Below, in pieces: positions 9,473 to 17,803 of a DNA stretch of 64,000 bases. The stretch is taken from assembly GCF_023330685.1 (NCBI RefSeq), contig NZ_CP097128.1, positions 3,162,001 to 3,226,000 on the forward strand. Reading direction: 5' to 3'. The stretch comes from Conexibacter sp. DBS9H8. GTDB lineage: Bacteria; Actinomycetota; Thermoleophilia; Solirubrobacterales; Solirubrobacteraceae. The notes under the pieces were generated by a model. The model saw only the letters and a list, made by a program, of their open reading frames with translations. It did not search any database and was not told the DNA's origin. Within the stretch, counting starts at the first letter, position 1. The number at the start of each line of letters is the position of its first letter. The position numbers were made by a program, and so were the translations under genes.

Positions 9473-9953
9473 GCAGGGCGGACGGGCGGTGATCATCTCC
9501 CCGGAGGTCCGCAGCGCCGTGCGGATCGCCCGGCGGGAGGCGGCACTGCTCGGCGCGGCGACGGTCGGTTCCGGCCACCTTCTGCTTGGGCTGCTGCAGT
9601 GCCAGGAGCCGCTGACTGCCGGTGTCCTCACCCGGCTCGGCGTCGGGCTCGAGGCGACACGGGACCGGCTCGAGGCGACGGTGGAGATGCCCGCCGACGT
9701 CGCCGCCGCGCGGGCGAAGGCGGCCGCCCCGGAGGCGGCAGCCCGGGTCGGGCTCTCCGAGCTGGCCGCCGCCGTCCTCAACCGGGCCCTCAGCGAGCGT
9801 GCCGGCGGCGGCGAGCCGCTCGCGGCGATCGATCTGCTGCGCGCGCTGCTCACCAACCGCCACGGTGGGGCCAGCCAGACCCTGGAGGCGCTCGGCATCG
9901 ACGGCGAGACCGCGCTCGCGGAGATCGCCCGCGCCACCGGTCAGCGGCCCTGA
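9222..9953 (+). CDS. HTH plus Clp N-terminal (double Clp-repeat) protein
   Basis: 243 residues with a GTG start. Residues about 25-75 form a helix-turn-helix (LRRELDELETAAVADGL, then SWREIGEALGTSKQAAHHRHS). Residues about 90-243 contain two Clp R repeats (AVRIARREAALLGAATVGSGHLL and LAAAVLNRALSER). This is the substrate/adaptor-binding N domain of ClpA/ClpC without any ATPase. Proteins of this kind occur widely in actinobacteria as putative regulators or Clp-linked adaptors. The first 250 bases overlap the preceding USP-like frame. Confidence 0.8.
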   Translation: MNRRSRLAGLLHTILTGPKPTDRLRAIPALRRELDELETAAVADGLAAGMSWREIGEALGTSKQAAHHRHSRNVRELDRAASSEQGGRAVIISPEVRSAVRIARREAALLGAATVGSGHLLLGLLQCQEPLTAGVLTRLGVGLEATRDRLEATVEMPADVAAARAKAAAPEAAARVGLSELAAAVLNRALSERAGGGEPLAAIDLLRALLTNRHGGASQTLEALGIDGETALAEIARATGQRP

Positions 9954-9964
9954 GCTGAGCCGAC

Positions 9965-11077
9965 TCAGGCGGCGGCGGGCGGTCCGAGCCGGTTCGTGCT
10001 CAACAGCAGGCGCCCGAGCGCGACCCAGGCCGAGCCGTAGTAGGTGGGATGCTCGGCGTTGAGGCGGCTGGCGGCGCTGAGCAGCCCCGGAACCGCGGAG
10101 CGGTCCCCGGCCGCCACCGCAGCCGCCGCGGCGGCGATCACCGTCACCGGGTTGTGGTCTGAGCCGATCACCGCCCCGCTCAGGCTGTGCTCGGTGACGA
10201 TGTCAATCGGATCGGTCGCCGAGAACACGCTCCAGGCTCGCGCGACGGCCGCCCGGTCCGATGCGCGGGGGGAGACGCCGAACCACACGAGCGCGCGGGG
10301 CGCGTCGAAGGTGAACGCCCCCGGTCCGCTCGTCGCCGACGGCCCCGAGACGGGGGTCGCCACCCCCGTCTGAGTGTTGACGGTCGCCCAGTCCGGCGGC
10401 AGCGGAGTGGTGAGTTCGTTGACGAGCGTCTCCCCACTGCTGGCGAGCGCCCCGAAGCTCGGGTTGCCGGTGAGCTGACCGAGCTGACGCAACGCGACCG
10501 GATCGATGTAGCTGGGATCGATGACGAGGTAGGACCCCTTGTTCGCCCACGGTCCGGCGATCAGCACGCTGAGCGAGCCCGCCCGGGCGGTCTCATGGGT
10601 GAGGATGGCCTCCGCGACCCGACGCGCTGTGGCGATGTAGTACTGGTCATGGAAGCGCCGGCCGGCGAGCAACAGCGCCCGGGCGGTCTCGAGGTCCGCG
10701 TCGGTCGCCGGGGTCGCGTCCACGACATGCCCGTCCGCCCAGTGGTAGGCGAACAGCCCGTCCGGCTGCTGGAGGTGAATCCGCGTCCAGCGCCAGATCG
10801 TGTGGAAGCGCTGTGAGTCCCCGACCGCGGCGGCCATCAGCATCCCGTAGGCCTGCCCCTCGCTGACGGTGTCGCCCCCCTGGTCGACCCGCACGACCCG
10901 CCCGTCCGGCCTGACGTAGTGGTCGAAGAAGAAGCGGACCGCCGCGAGCGCTGCTTCGGCCGGGGTGGCCCGGTGGCCACCCCGGCCGCCACCGGTCACC
11001 GCGCTCTGACCGGAGGCGGCACCGCAGCCGGCGATCAGCATCGCGACACCGAGCATCACCAGAACCCAGCGTCTCAC
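9965..11077 (-). CDS. Glycoside hydrolase family 8 lipoprotein (BcsZ-like endoglucanase)
   Basis: 370 residues starting at a GTG that overlaps the stop of the synthase gene (GTGA). The start is chosen because it gives a lipoprotein signal: LGVAMLIAGC with lipobox Cys18. GH8 features follow: DTVSEGQAYGMLMA with the likely general acid Glu73, then ATDADLETARALL with the catalytic Asp region near 126. BcsZ-type enzymes trim nascent cellulose during export. It is the last gene of a three-gene locus, consistent with processing the polymer made by the adjacent GT2. It could equally act on another beta-1,4-glucan. Confidence 0.85.
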   Translation of the reverse strand: MRRWVLVMLGVAMLIAGCGAASGQSAVTGGGRGGHRATPAEAALAAVRFFFDHYVRPDGRVVRVDQGGDTVSEGQAYGMLMAAAVGDSQRFHTIWRWTRIHLQQPDGLFAYHWADGHVVDATPATDADLETARALLLAGRRFHDQYYIATARRVAEAILTHETARAGSLSVLIAGPWANKGSYLVIDPSYIDPVALRQLGQLTGNPSFGALASSGETLVNELTTPLPPDWATVNTQTGVATPVSGPSATSGPGAFTFDAPRALVWFGVSPRASDRAAVARAWSVFSATDPIDIVTEHSLSGAVIGSDHNPVTVIAAAAAAVAAGDRSAVPGLLSAASRLNAEHPTYYGSAWVALGRLLLSTNRLGPPAAA

Positions 11078-12621
11078 AGCGCGGACGGGTCGACGCTGAG
11101 CGCGGGGGTGCGCGGTGGCTCGGACGCGACAGGCCGCGGCCGGCGCAGGGCCGGCCAGCAGCCGGTCGACAGGATCGTGATGTGGAAGCACGCGAAGGCG
11201 ACGTTGTTGAAGGTGGCCGAACCCTGATTGTGCGCGAGCCCCCACACCGACACCGCGGCGAGGAAGACGATCGCCGCGAGGGCGGGCGCGACCGCCCGGG
11301 GCTGGCGGGCACCCGCGCCGGTCTTCGGGGTCACCTTGAAGGAGCCACGACGGCGGGCGAGGGTGAGGACGGAGGCGACGATGAAGATCCAGAAGGACGT
11401 CTCCGCGAGCGCGAGGGCGGTGAAGGTGTAGGACCCCGCGCCGGCAAGGGCGGCGGTCGACAGGGCGACGAGGAAGTAGGGGGAGAAGTGCAGCAGGAAG
11501 GCGGGCGCGGTGAGGTGGCTCAGGGGCTGGATGCCGAACAGCAGCCGCAGCGCCGGGAAGGCCATGTAGAAGAGCACCGTCCAGCCCGACAGCCAGTAGA
11601 GGCCCGAGAGCAGGTACTGGGCCCGCAGCCGCCAGGGCAGGCGGGCGGTGAGGATCTGCGGGATCGCGGCGAGGCAGCCTCGAGCCCAGCGCAGCTGCTG
11701 GGTGCTGTAGGCGGCCATGTCCTCGGGGCCGAGCCCGGAAGCGAGGACCTTGGGGAGGTAGGCGGTGTGCCAGCCGCGTTCGTGCAGGTTGATCGAGAGG
11801 GCGAAGTCCTCGGTGATCGAGTGCGTCGGGAAGCCGCCGGTCTCATCGAGGGCGGCGCGGCGGAAGATCACGTTGGTGCCGCAGCAGAAGGTCGCCCCGA
11901 GGCCGTCCTTGCCGCGGGCGATCGCCCCGAAGAACAGGGTCTGCTGATGCCAGGCCGCCCCGGGCACCCCCGGCTGGCTGCCGTTGGCGTAGTACTGGGG
12001 GGTCTGGACAAAGGCGAGCCGGGGGTCCTGCTCGAAGTGGCCGAGCGTCGCCTCAAGGAACTCGGGAAAGACGACGTGGTCACAGTCGATGATCGCCACG
12101 TACGGGGCGTCGACGCACCCGAGGGCGTGGTTGATGTTGCCCGCCTTCGCGTGCTCGTGACTGGGGCGGGTGAGATACCCGACACCGTGCCGAGCGGCCA
12201 GGTCGGCCATCTCCTGATCGTCGCCGTCGTCGAGCAGCCAGACGCGGACGTCGTGGCCGCGCAGCCCGGCGGCGGCGGCGACCGTGAGCTCGACGATCTC
12301 AGCGGGTTCGTCATAGCGGGGGATGAGGACGTCGACGGCGACGGCTTGCGTCGGAGCGATCGGCTCGCGGATGCGCTCGTGCGCGCAGGTCCACCAGAAC
12401 CCGAGCGCCTGAATGACGTTGAGCAGCTCGGCGATGACGAGCAGGACGTAGAGGACCGGGTTGCCGATCCGCACCGGGTCAAGCAGCCAGTAGAGGTAGA
12501 AGGCGATCAGCGGAGCGCCGATCACCGCGGCGATCCGCACGCGGGTGCGCACCGGCATCCCCGCCGGGAGCGGGTTCCACGTCGGGGCGCGCAGACGGAT
12601 ATCGATCGGGTCGACGCTCAT
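11074..12621 (-). CDS. Cellulose-synthase-like family 2 glycosyltransferase (BcsA-like, no PilZ)
   Basis: 515 residues from the ATG that overlaps the upstream stop (ATGA). Two N-terminal TM helices precede the GT-A core: DDG at 131-133, DCD at 179-181, TED at 270-272 and the processivity motif QQLRW at 308-312. Four to five C-terminal TM helices follow. This is the full signature of processive BcsA/CslA-type inner-membrane synthases that polymerise and extrude beta-glycans. The protein stops after the last membrane helices and a short tail, with no PilZ domain, so direct c-di-GMP activation as in BcsA is not expected. Confidence 0.9.
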   Translation of the reverse strand: MSVDPIDIRLRAPTWNPLPAGMPVRTRVRIAAVIGAPLIAFYLYWLLDPVRIGNPVLYVLLVIAELLNVIQALGFWWTCAHERIREPIAPTQAVAVDVLIPRYDEPAEIVELTVAAAAGLRGHDVRVWLLDDGDDQEMADLAARHGVGYLTRPSHEHAKAGNINHALGCVDAPYVAIIDCDHVVFPEFLEATLGHFEQDPRLAFVQTPQYYANGSQPGVPGAAWHQQTLFFGAIARGKDGLGATFCCGTNVIFRRAALDETGGFPTHSITEDFALSINLHERGWHTAYLPKVLASGLGPEDMAAYSTQQLRWARGCLAAIPQILTARLPWRLRAQYLLSGLYWLSGWTVLFYMAFPALRLLFGIQPLSHLTAPAFLLHFSPYFLVALSTAALAGAGSYTFTALALAETSFWIFIVASVLTLARRRGSFKVTPKTGAGARQPRAVAPALAAIVFLAAVSVWGLAHNQGSATFNNVAFACFHITILSTGCWPALRRPRPVASEPPRTPALSVDPSAL

Positions 12622-14174
12622 CGGAACCACCACACCTGAACGCCGGTGAAAGTCCAGTGCCGGACGAGGTGGCGGGTCGCCTTCAGCGCGCCGATCTCAC
12701 GGTTGCGCAGGGCGAGGGCGGCCGGATCGTTCTGGAAGGAGGTGACGACGAAGATCGCCGGCGTCGTCCGAGGCGCGGGAAGCCGGCGCGACAGTGGCAG
12801 CGCACGGAGCCCGGGCGCAAAGCGAGCCATGACGACGTTGAAGGCGTGCGGCTCATAGAGAACCGTCGCCCGCCGGACCGCGTCGGCGCGCACGACCGCC
12901 AGCGCTGGACCGTAGGCGTCCCGGCGGGGGTTGTTCGGGTCGATCTGCTGGTCGACGAGGGCGCCTGCGAGCACGAGGACGAGCACGGCCCCGGCGAGGG
13001 CGCGGCCGCGGGCGCTCTTGGGCCAGGCGACCGTGAGCCGGGCGACGAGCACGATCAGCACGGGCGCGGCGACGACGATGTAGCGCACGTCAAAGGCGCC
13101 GGGAACGAGAAGGCCGAGGACGAGGAGCGCGACCGCGGCGGCGAGCAGGCCGCCGAGGGCGAGCCAGCTGCGGGGAGCGATGCCACGGCCGAGCGCGGCG
13201 AGGGAGGCGAGCATCGCCAGGGGCCAGACGGCCGACAGGGTGCTCGTGACGACCGCGGGATGGAAGCCGAACAGCAGCCAGGAGGCGTTCGAAGCGACCG
13301 TGTAGAACGACACGCCGGAGGCGGAGACCCCGAACACGCCGGCCAAGCCGCCGCTGTACTGCAACTGGGTGGCGAACAACACGCCGAGGGGGATCAGCTG
13401 CCAGAGCAGGGCGGCGCTCGCGAGCCCCCAGGCACGGCGATAGCGGATCAGCTCCGCGCGAGCGGCGTGGCGCTCGCGCGCCCCGGAGAGGAGGATCAGC
13501 TCGCTCACGAGCAGCACCGGCAGCGCAGTCCAATCCGACCACAGGGCGAGCGTCGCGGCGACGGTATGCAGGGCCCAGTCGATCGGCCGGCCGGTCCGGG
13601 CCGCGCGGAGCGCGCCGATCAGCGCGAGCGTGCTGAACAGGGCGGCGAGGATGTAGGGGCTCGCCTCCTGGCTGTACCAGACGAGGACGGGCGCGCAGGC
13701 GCTGACGAGCACGGTGATGAGCGCTGTGCGCCGGCCGTAGAGCTCACCGGCGAACCACCCGGTCACCGGCACGAGCGCGACGCCGGCGATGATCGAGACG
13801 ATCCGCACGGCGAGCACGCCGGTACCGAGCAGCCGGACCGACAGCCACAGCAGGATCGGCGCGAGCGGCGGGGTGACGCCACCGTGGGCGAGGTGGTGGA
13901 TGAGGCTGGTGAAGGAGACGGAGAGGCCGGCGGCGTCGAGGTTGCGGATCTCATCGAGCGACAGCCCGCGGGTGAGGGTGAGGCGGATCGCCGCGCCGAT
14001 CAGCGTGGCGAGGAGGACGGTCGCGATGACGAGGCCACGCGACGTCTCCCGCGCGAACGGAAGGCGCGCGCGGGCGCGCCGGCTGAGCCGGAAAGGCTCG
14101 GCGACGACCGTCGGTGCGGGACTGTGCTCAGATGCCGGGCGTACCGGCGGAGGAAGGAGTGGAGAGTTCGCCAT
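12618..14174 (-). CDS. GT39/ArnT-like polytopic membrane glycosyltransferase
   Basis: 518 residues. A basic N-terminal region (about 50 residues) is followed by about eleven membrane helices. The first loop has SLDEIRNLDAAG, an acidic-residue loop like the DE motif of GT39/ArnT-type mannosyl- and aminoarabinosyl-transferases that use polyprenyl-phosphate sugars. VLVWYSQEASPYIL matches the second conserved loop. The ATG at 14174 is chosen because everything upstream in the frame is low-complexity and overlaps the divergent kinase. It overlaps the synthase gene by 4 bases and leads the operon. It may decorate the polymer or an envelope lipid. Confidence 0.8.
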   Translation of the reverse strand: MANSPLLPPPVRPASEHSPAPTVVAEPFRLSRRARARLPFARETSRGLVIATVLLATLIGAAIRLTLTRGLSLDEIRNLDAAGLSVSFTSLIHHLAHGGVTPPLAPILLWLSVRLLGTGVLAVRIVSIIAGVALVPVTGWFAGELYGRRTALITVLVSACAPVLVWYSQEASPYILAALFSTLALIGALRAARTGRPIDWALHTVAATLALWSDWTALPVLLVSELILLSGARERHAARAELIRYRRAWGLASAALLWQLIPLGVLFATQLQYSGGLAGVFGVSASGVSFYTVASNASWLLFGFHPAVVTSTLSAVWPLAMLASLAALGRGIAPRSWLALGGLLAAAVALLVLGLLVPGAFDVRYIVVAAPVLIVLVARLTVAWPKSARGRALAGAVLVLVLAGALVDQQIDPNNPRRDAYGPALAVVRADAVRRATVLYEPHAFNVVMARFAPGLRALPLSRRLPAPRTTPAIFVVTSFQNDPAALALRNREIGALKATRHLVRHWTFTGVQVWWFR

Positions 14175-14176
14175 CA

Positions 14177-14233
14177 GATGAGAGAAGGGAAGAGAGGTCC
14201 GAGGATGAGAGAAGAGAGAGGACAGATCCGAGG
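14177..14233. repeat. Homopurine direct repeats in the synthase-operon / pseudokinase intergenic region
   Basis: Two imperfect copies (14177-14203 and 14204-14233) both begin GATGAGAGAAG and end TCCGAG(G). On the plus strand the stretch is almost all purine. It occupies the leader or promoter of the minus-strand synthase operon, immediately before its ATG. It could be a regulatory site or an expanded tandem repeat. Confidence 0.6.
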
Positions 14234-14387
14234 AGATGGCAGGTACGCGAGCGGCGCGCAGCGAGCCGCGTTCTGCCGCAGGAGGTTGTGCCCCCTGGGC
14301 CCCGCGGTTATGCATGAGCGTCCGCTCACCGGACGATCGCGGTGAGGGGGTTTGACCAGGCAGCGGCGGAGGAAATGCATCTCCGAG

Positions 14388-15599
14388 ATGACTGCGACAA
14401 CGAACCGCTTTGCCAACTACGAAATTGACACGCTCGTCGGCGAGGACGAGCTCGGCGCGGTCTACCGCGCGCGGGATACCCGTCTGCCGCGGACCGTCGC
14501 CCTGCGCGTCGTCGGCGGCGACCTCGCCCGCGACCCGGTGACCCGCGCGCGCCTCAACCGAGAGGCGACGCTGCTCGCCGCCTGCGAGCACCCGAACGTG
14601 CTCCCGATCTATGAGACCGGCGAGAGTGACGGGCGACTGTTCATCGCGAGCCGCTGGGTGGACGGAGAGTCGCTCGGCGACCTCGTCGCCGCCCGCGGGC
14701 CGCTTCCCGCCGCAGAGGCCGTCGCGATCATTGAACAGGTCGCCGCCGCCCTCGACGCCGCCCACCAGCTCGGGGTGATCCACCGGGCGGTGCGCCCCTC
14801 CAGTGTGCTCGTCAGCGCCGGCGGCACCACCTACCTGACGAACTTCGGTCTCGCCCGCCGGCACACGGACATGACCGGCATCACGCTCCATGACCGCCTG
14901 CTCGAGAACTACGACTTCATCCCGCCGGAGTACATCAGCGGCGCGGAGACGGACACCCCGGCCGACATCTACGGGCTCGGCTGCATCCTCTACCTCGCCC
15001 TGACCGGTGAGGTCCCCTACCCGCGGCCGAGCTCGGCCGCGAAGATGTACGCCCACCTGTCCGGTGAGATCGCCTCCCCCCAGGCGGTCGTCCCAAGCGT
15101 TCCGGCCGCCCTCGACGCGGTCGTCCAGCGCGCGCTCGCCAAAGACCCCGCCGAGCGCCAGGCCAGCCCGGCGCAGTTCGCGGCCGAGGCGGGCGCCGCC
15201 CTGCGGGCTCGCGGGGATGGGGTGGGCGCGCCGGCGCCGCGCCGGAGACGGCGTCCGGCGACGCCCGCCGCGCCGGTGAAGGTGCCGGCCGCGGCCGCGC
15301 CGGCCGGGCGCGCCGAGCGTCCCGCCCGGGCCGCCCTGGCTGAGCGTCCCGCCCGCGCTGAACGTCCCGCCCGCGCTGAGCGTCCCGCCCGGGCTGAACG
15401 TCCCGCCCGGGCTGAGCGTCCCGCCCGCGCTGAACGTCCCGCCCGCGCGGAGCGCCCCGACCGGGCCGAGCGCCCCTCCTACACCGTGTACGGGCGGGAG
15501 CTCGAACGGCGCCGACCGCGGTCACGGCCGCTGATGGCGCTGCTCGCGGTGGCCTACTTCGCCCTCCCGGTCGCGTTGCTGCTCGCGCTCGTGCACTGA
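14388..15599 (+). CDS. Membrane-anchored Ser/Thr pseudokinase with AERPAR repeats
   Basis: 403 residues from the ATG at 14388 (a TTG at 14352 is possible). A PknB-like kinase fold spans residues 10-280, but catalytic positions are lost. The Gly-loop is reduced to GEDELG, the VAIK Lys is Arg40 (VALRV), and HRD-K-N reads HRAVRPSS with Ala134, Arg136 and Ser139. DFG reads NFG with Asn152. The alpha-C Glu59 and the PPE loop are kept. A basic linker, nine AERP units (about residues 310-365) and one C-terminal TM helix (LMALLAVAYFALPVALLLALV) follow with almost nothing outside. Likely a non-catalytic scaffold or sensor; it is divergent from the polysaccharide locus. Confidence 0.85.
   Translation: MTATTNRFANYEIDTLVGEDELGAVYRARDTRLPRTVALRVVGGDLARDPVTRARLNREATLLAACEHPNVLPIYETGESDGRLFIASRWVDGESLGDLVAARGPLPAAEAVAIIEQVAAALDAAHQLGVIHRAVRPSSVLVSAGGTTYLTNFGLARRHTDMTGITLHDRLLENYDFIPPEYISGAETDTPADIYGLGCILYLALTGEVPYPRPSSAAKMYAHLSGEIASPQAVVPSVPAALDAVVQRALAKDPAERQASPAQFAAEAGAALRARGDGVGAPAPRRRRRPATPAAPVKVPAAAAPAGRAERPARAALAERPARAERPARAERPARAERPARAERPARAERPARAERPDRAERPSYTVYGRELERRRPRSRPLMALLAVAYFALPVALLLALVH
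15312..15476 (+). repeat. 18-bp tandem repeat encoding (AR)AERP units
   Basis: Nine AERP units, most spaced at 18 bases (GCTGARCGTCCCGCCCGS), lie in frame within the pseudokinase linker. The near-identity of units at the DNA level indicates recent slippage. The encoded stretch alternates Arg and Glu and is predicted disordered or helical. Confidence 0.85.
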
Positions 15600-15649
15600 T
15601 CGGCTCCTCCGCCCACTGACCGGTCCCTCCCCTCGAGGCGGGCTCCCGG

Positions 15650-17011
15650 TCAGAAGTTGAGGTTCACCGCCGCCCGGAACACGGGTGGCTGCCCGGTCGT
15701 CTCGATCACCGCGAGCCACAGGTCACCACCCGGGTCGACGACGTTACGTCCGGAGGTGACGAGCCCGATCGGCAGGTGGACGAAGCGGCCGTGCCAGCCG
15801 GCGACGATCATGTCGGTCCGGCCCGACAGCGCGGCATGCACCGCGGCGTGGGCGAGCCGGGTGCAGTAGACGGCGTCATATCCGGCGGCGGGGACGCTGC
15901 GGATCGCGTACCCAGGGTCGACGTAGCGGAGATTGAGCTCCCGGCGGTAGGCGGCGAAGCTCGCGATCAGCCGCTCCCGGATGAGGGCGCCGACGTCCGC
16001 GAGCCGGGCGTTCCCGGACGCGTCGGTCCCCTGTCCGCGGGGCAGCAGATCCTGACCGGCCCCCTCGGCGACGACGACGACGCAGTGGCCCTGATGATCG
16101 ACGCGGCGGTGCACGTATTCGAGCAGGCCGTTGGGTCCCTCGAGGCCGACGGGCACCTCCGGGATCAGGACGACGTCCGCCTCGTGGCAGGCGAGCGCCG
16201 CATAGCAGGCGATGAACCCCGAGTGGCGGCCCATCAGCTTGACCACCCCGACCCCGTTGTGGTGGGATTCCGCCTCCACGTGGGCGGCGCGGATCGCCTC
16301 GGCGGCGTGGCTGAAGGCGGTTTGAAAGCCGAAGCTGTAGTCGATGAACGGGATGTCGTTGTCGATCGTCTTGGGCACCCCGACGACGGCGATGTCGAGC
16401 CCGCGCTCGCGCGCGACCGCGGCGATCGCCGACGCCCCGCGGAGACTGCCGTCACCGCCGACGACGAACAGGACGTCGATCTCCTCGGTGCCGAGGGTGT
16501 CGACGATCGCGCCGGGATCCTGGGCCCCGCGGGAGGTGCCCAGCAGCGAGCCGCCGCGGCGGTCGATCCCGCGCACGCCGTCTGCGCTGAGGGGAATCGG
16601 GTTCTCACAGTCCGGCGGTACGAGCCCGCGGAATCCGTTGCGAAAGCCGAGCACGCTGCGGACCCCGTACTGCTCGGTGAGGGCGATCACGAGGCCGCGG
16701 ATGACGTCGTTGATCCCGGGACAGAGCCCACCGCAGGTGACGATCGCCACGTTCGTCTCCGCCGGGTTGAAGAACAGGTGGCTGCGCGGCCCACCCGGCT
16801 CGAGCGACGGGAGTTCGGACACCGTCGCCCCGCGGGCGCCCGCCATCATCTGCGAGTCGTCGAAGAGCACCCGGTCCTCGGTGTCCACCCAGTGCAGCGA
16901 GCTCGGCCGCCGGACGTGGGCGGTGCTGAGCGGAGAACGGTGCCGCGCCTCCCCGAGGGTCCGGATCGCGAGCTGCTCGGCGGTGAGGTCGGCCGGGTTG
17001 AAGGTGAACAT
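15650..17011 (-). CDS. 6-phosphofructokinase, ATP-type group III/X (GGDGS + PKTIDND)
   Basis: 453 residues, longer than the 320-residue PfkA, with an N-terminal extension of about 90 residues. Motifs: GGLCPGINDVIRG (phosphate loop), GGDGS (nucleotide site), PKTIDND (catalytic Asp) and MGRHSGFIA (fructose-6-phosphate). In this superfamily GGDG (not GGDD) points to ATP, while PKT (not PGT) is found in PPi enzymes and in the plant/trypanosomal-type ATP enzymes. ATP use is therefore likelier but not certain. Glycolytic entry enzyme, cytosolic. It converges with the pseudokinase and looks monocistronic. Confidence 0.88.
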   Translation of the reverse strand: MFTFNPADLTAEQLAIRTLGEARHRSPLSTAHVRRPSSLHWVDTEDRVLFDDSQMMAGARGATVSELPSLEPGGPRSHLFFNPAETNVAIVTCGGLCPGINDVIRGLVIALTEQYGVRSVLGFRNGFRGLVPPDCENPIPLSADGVRGIDRRGGSLLGTSRGAQDPGAIVDTLGTEEIDVLFVVGGDGSLRGASAIAAVARERGLDIAVVGVPKTIDNDIPFIDYSFGFQTAFSHAAEAIRAAHVEAESHHNGVGVVKLMGRHSGFIACYAALACHEADVVLIPEVPVGLEGPNGLLEYVHRRVDHQGHCVVVVAEGAGQDLLPRGQGTDASGNARLADVGALIRERLIASFAAYRRELNLRYVDPGYAIRSVPAAGYDAVYCTRLAHAAVHAALSGRTDMIVAGWHGRFVHLPIGLVTSGRNVVDPGGDLWLAVIETTGQPPVFRAAVNLNF

Positions 17012-17087
17012 CGGCAGGGCACAGGGTAGGTCGCGCCGGGATCGTGGGCGAGCCTGCCCGCAGGCGGGTCGTCGAGCGGGACGCAGT

Positions 17088-17105
17088 GTCTACATTTCGT
17101 CTACA
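17088..17105 (+). promoter_or_regulatory. Direct repeat at MazEF promoter
   Basis: GTCTACA occurs at 17088-17094 and 17099-17105, 11 bases (one helical turn) apart, right before the antitoxin ATG at 17114. The second copy contributes the TACAGT hexamer 6 bases before the ATG. Ribbon-helix-helix antitoxins bind such repeats cooperatively, so autorepression is likely. Confidence 0.55.
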
Positions 17106-17113
17106 GTGACGGG

Positions 17114-17350
17114 ATGGCGTCCGGAGACACCACAACCGTCCGCGTCCGCCGGCCAGACTCCGAACGTCTCCAGTCTCTCGCCAAGGCTCGTCATACGACG
17201 GTCGTCGAGGTGCTGCACTCCGCGATCGATGCGCTCGAGCGCCAGGAGTTCCTGCGCGGCCTCAGCGGGGACTATCAGCGTCTGCGCGAGGATCCCGCGC
17301 TGTGGCAGGAGCATCTTGCCGAGCGACGCGAGTGGGATCCCCTGGCGTGA
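17114..17350 (+). CDS. Ribbon-helix-helix antitoxin (MazE-like)
   Basis: 78 residues. TTTVRVRRPDSERLQSLAK followed by TTVVEVLHSAIDALER has the beta-strand/helix-helix pattern of RHH antitoxins. The C-terminal acidic/aromatic tail (YQRLREDPALWQEHLAERREWD) is the usual toxin-binding segment. It overlaps the MazF gene by four bases. It neutralises the toxin and probably represses the operon. Confidence 0.85.
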   Translation: MASGDTTTVRVRRPDSERLQSLAKARHTTVVEVLHSAIDALERQEFLRGLSGDYQRLREDPALWQEHLAERREWDPLA

Positions 17351-17682
17351 TCTGGCGGGGCGACGTTCACGACGTCGACCTCGGTCAGCCCGTCGGCCAC
17401 GAACCGGGATTCACGCGGCCGGCGGTCGTGGTCTCGGCGGACATCCTCAACAACGGTCCTGGCGGCCTCGTCGTGGTCGTCCCGTTGACGACCACCGCTT
17501 ATGGACTGCGCAGCCATATCACGGTTGAACCCGAGGCAAGTGGTTTGGACCACACCTCATACGCACGCTGCGATCAGCTGAGGGTGATCTCAACCGCGCG
17601 GCTCATCTCCCGCCGCGGGAGGATCGGGCCTGACCAGCAACACGCCGTCGACCAAGCCCTCCGCTTCGTGCTCGACCTCTGA
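17347..17682 (+). CDS. MazF/PemK-family endoribonuclease toxin
   Basis: 111 residues from the GTG that overlaps the antitoxin stop (GTGA); longer upstream extension is out-of-frame antitoxin sequence. IWRGDVHDVDLG, then RPAVVVSADILNN, LVVVVPLTT and CDQLRVISTARL follow the MazF SH3-like fold, including the conserved Arg in the RPAVVVS strand. It is a sequence-specific mRNA or tRNA ribonuclease. The pair appears complete and functional. Confidence 0.9.
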   Translation: MIWRGDVHDVDLGQPVGHEPGFTRPAVVVSADILNNGPGGLVVVVPLTTTAYGLRSHITVEPEASGLDHTSYARCDQLRVISTARLISRRGRIGPDQQHAVDQALRFVLDL

Positions 17683-17803
17683 CGCGGACCGTGCACGATC
17701 GTCAGCGGGCACAGGCCAGGTCGCCGGGGGCGGCCGCGCGGGGGGGTGCCGGGCGCCTGGCACCATCGGCCCCCACGTTCTCACCAGCGCAGGAGCCCGC
17801 ACG

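Noticed and set aside
11078..11245. Longer start for the GH8 gene at 11245
   Set aside because: The extra 56 residues overlap the synthase C-terminus out of frame, and the signal peptide/lipobox begins at the GTG at 11077.
12657..14345. Plus-strand frame of 562 residues opposite the GT39-like gene
   Set aside because: Charged, repetitive antisense translation without any domain; the minus strand shows a real membrane protein with conserved motifs.
14175..15056. N-terminal extension of the GT39-like frame to 15056
   Set aside because: It reads the pseudokinase gene backwards; the ATG at 14174 gives a normal-length protein.
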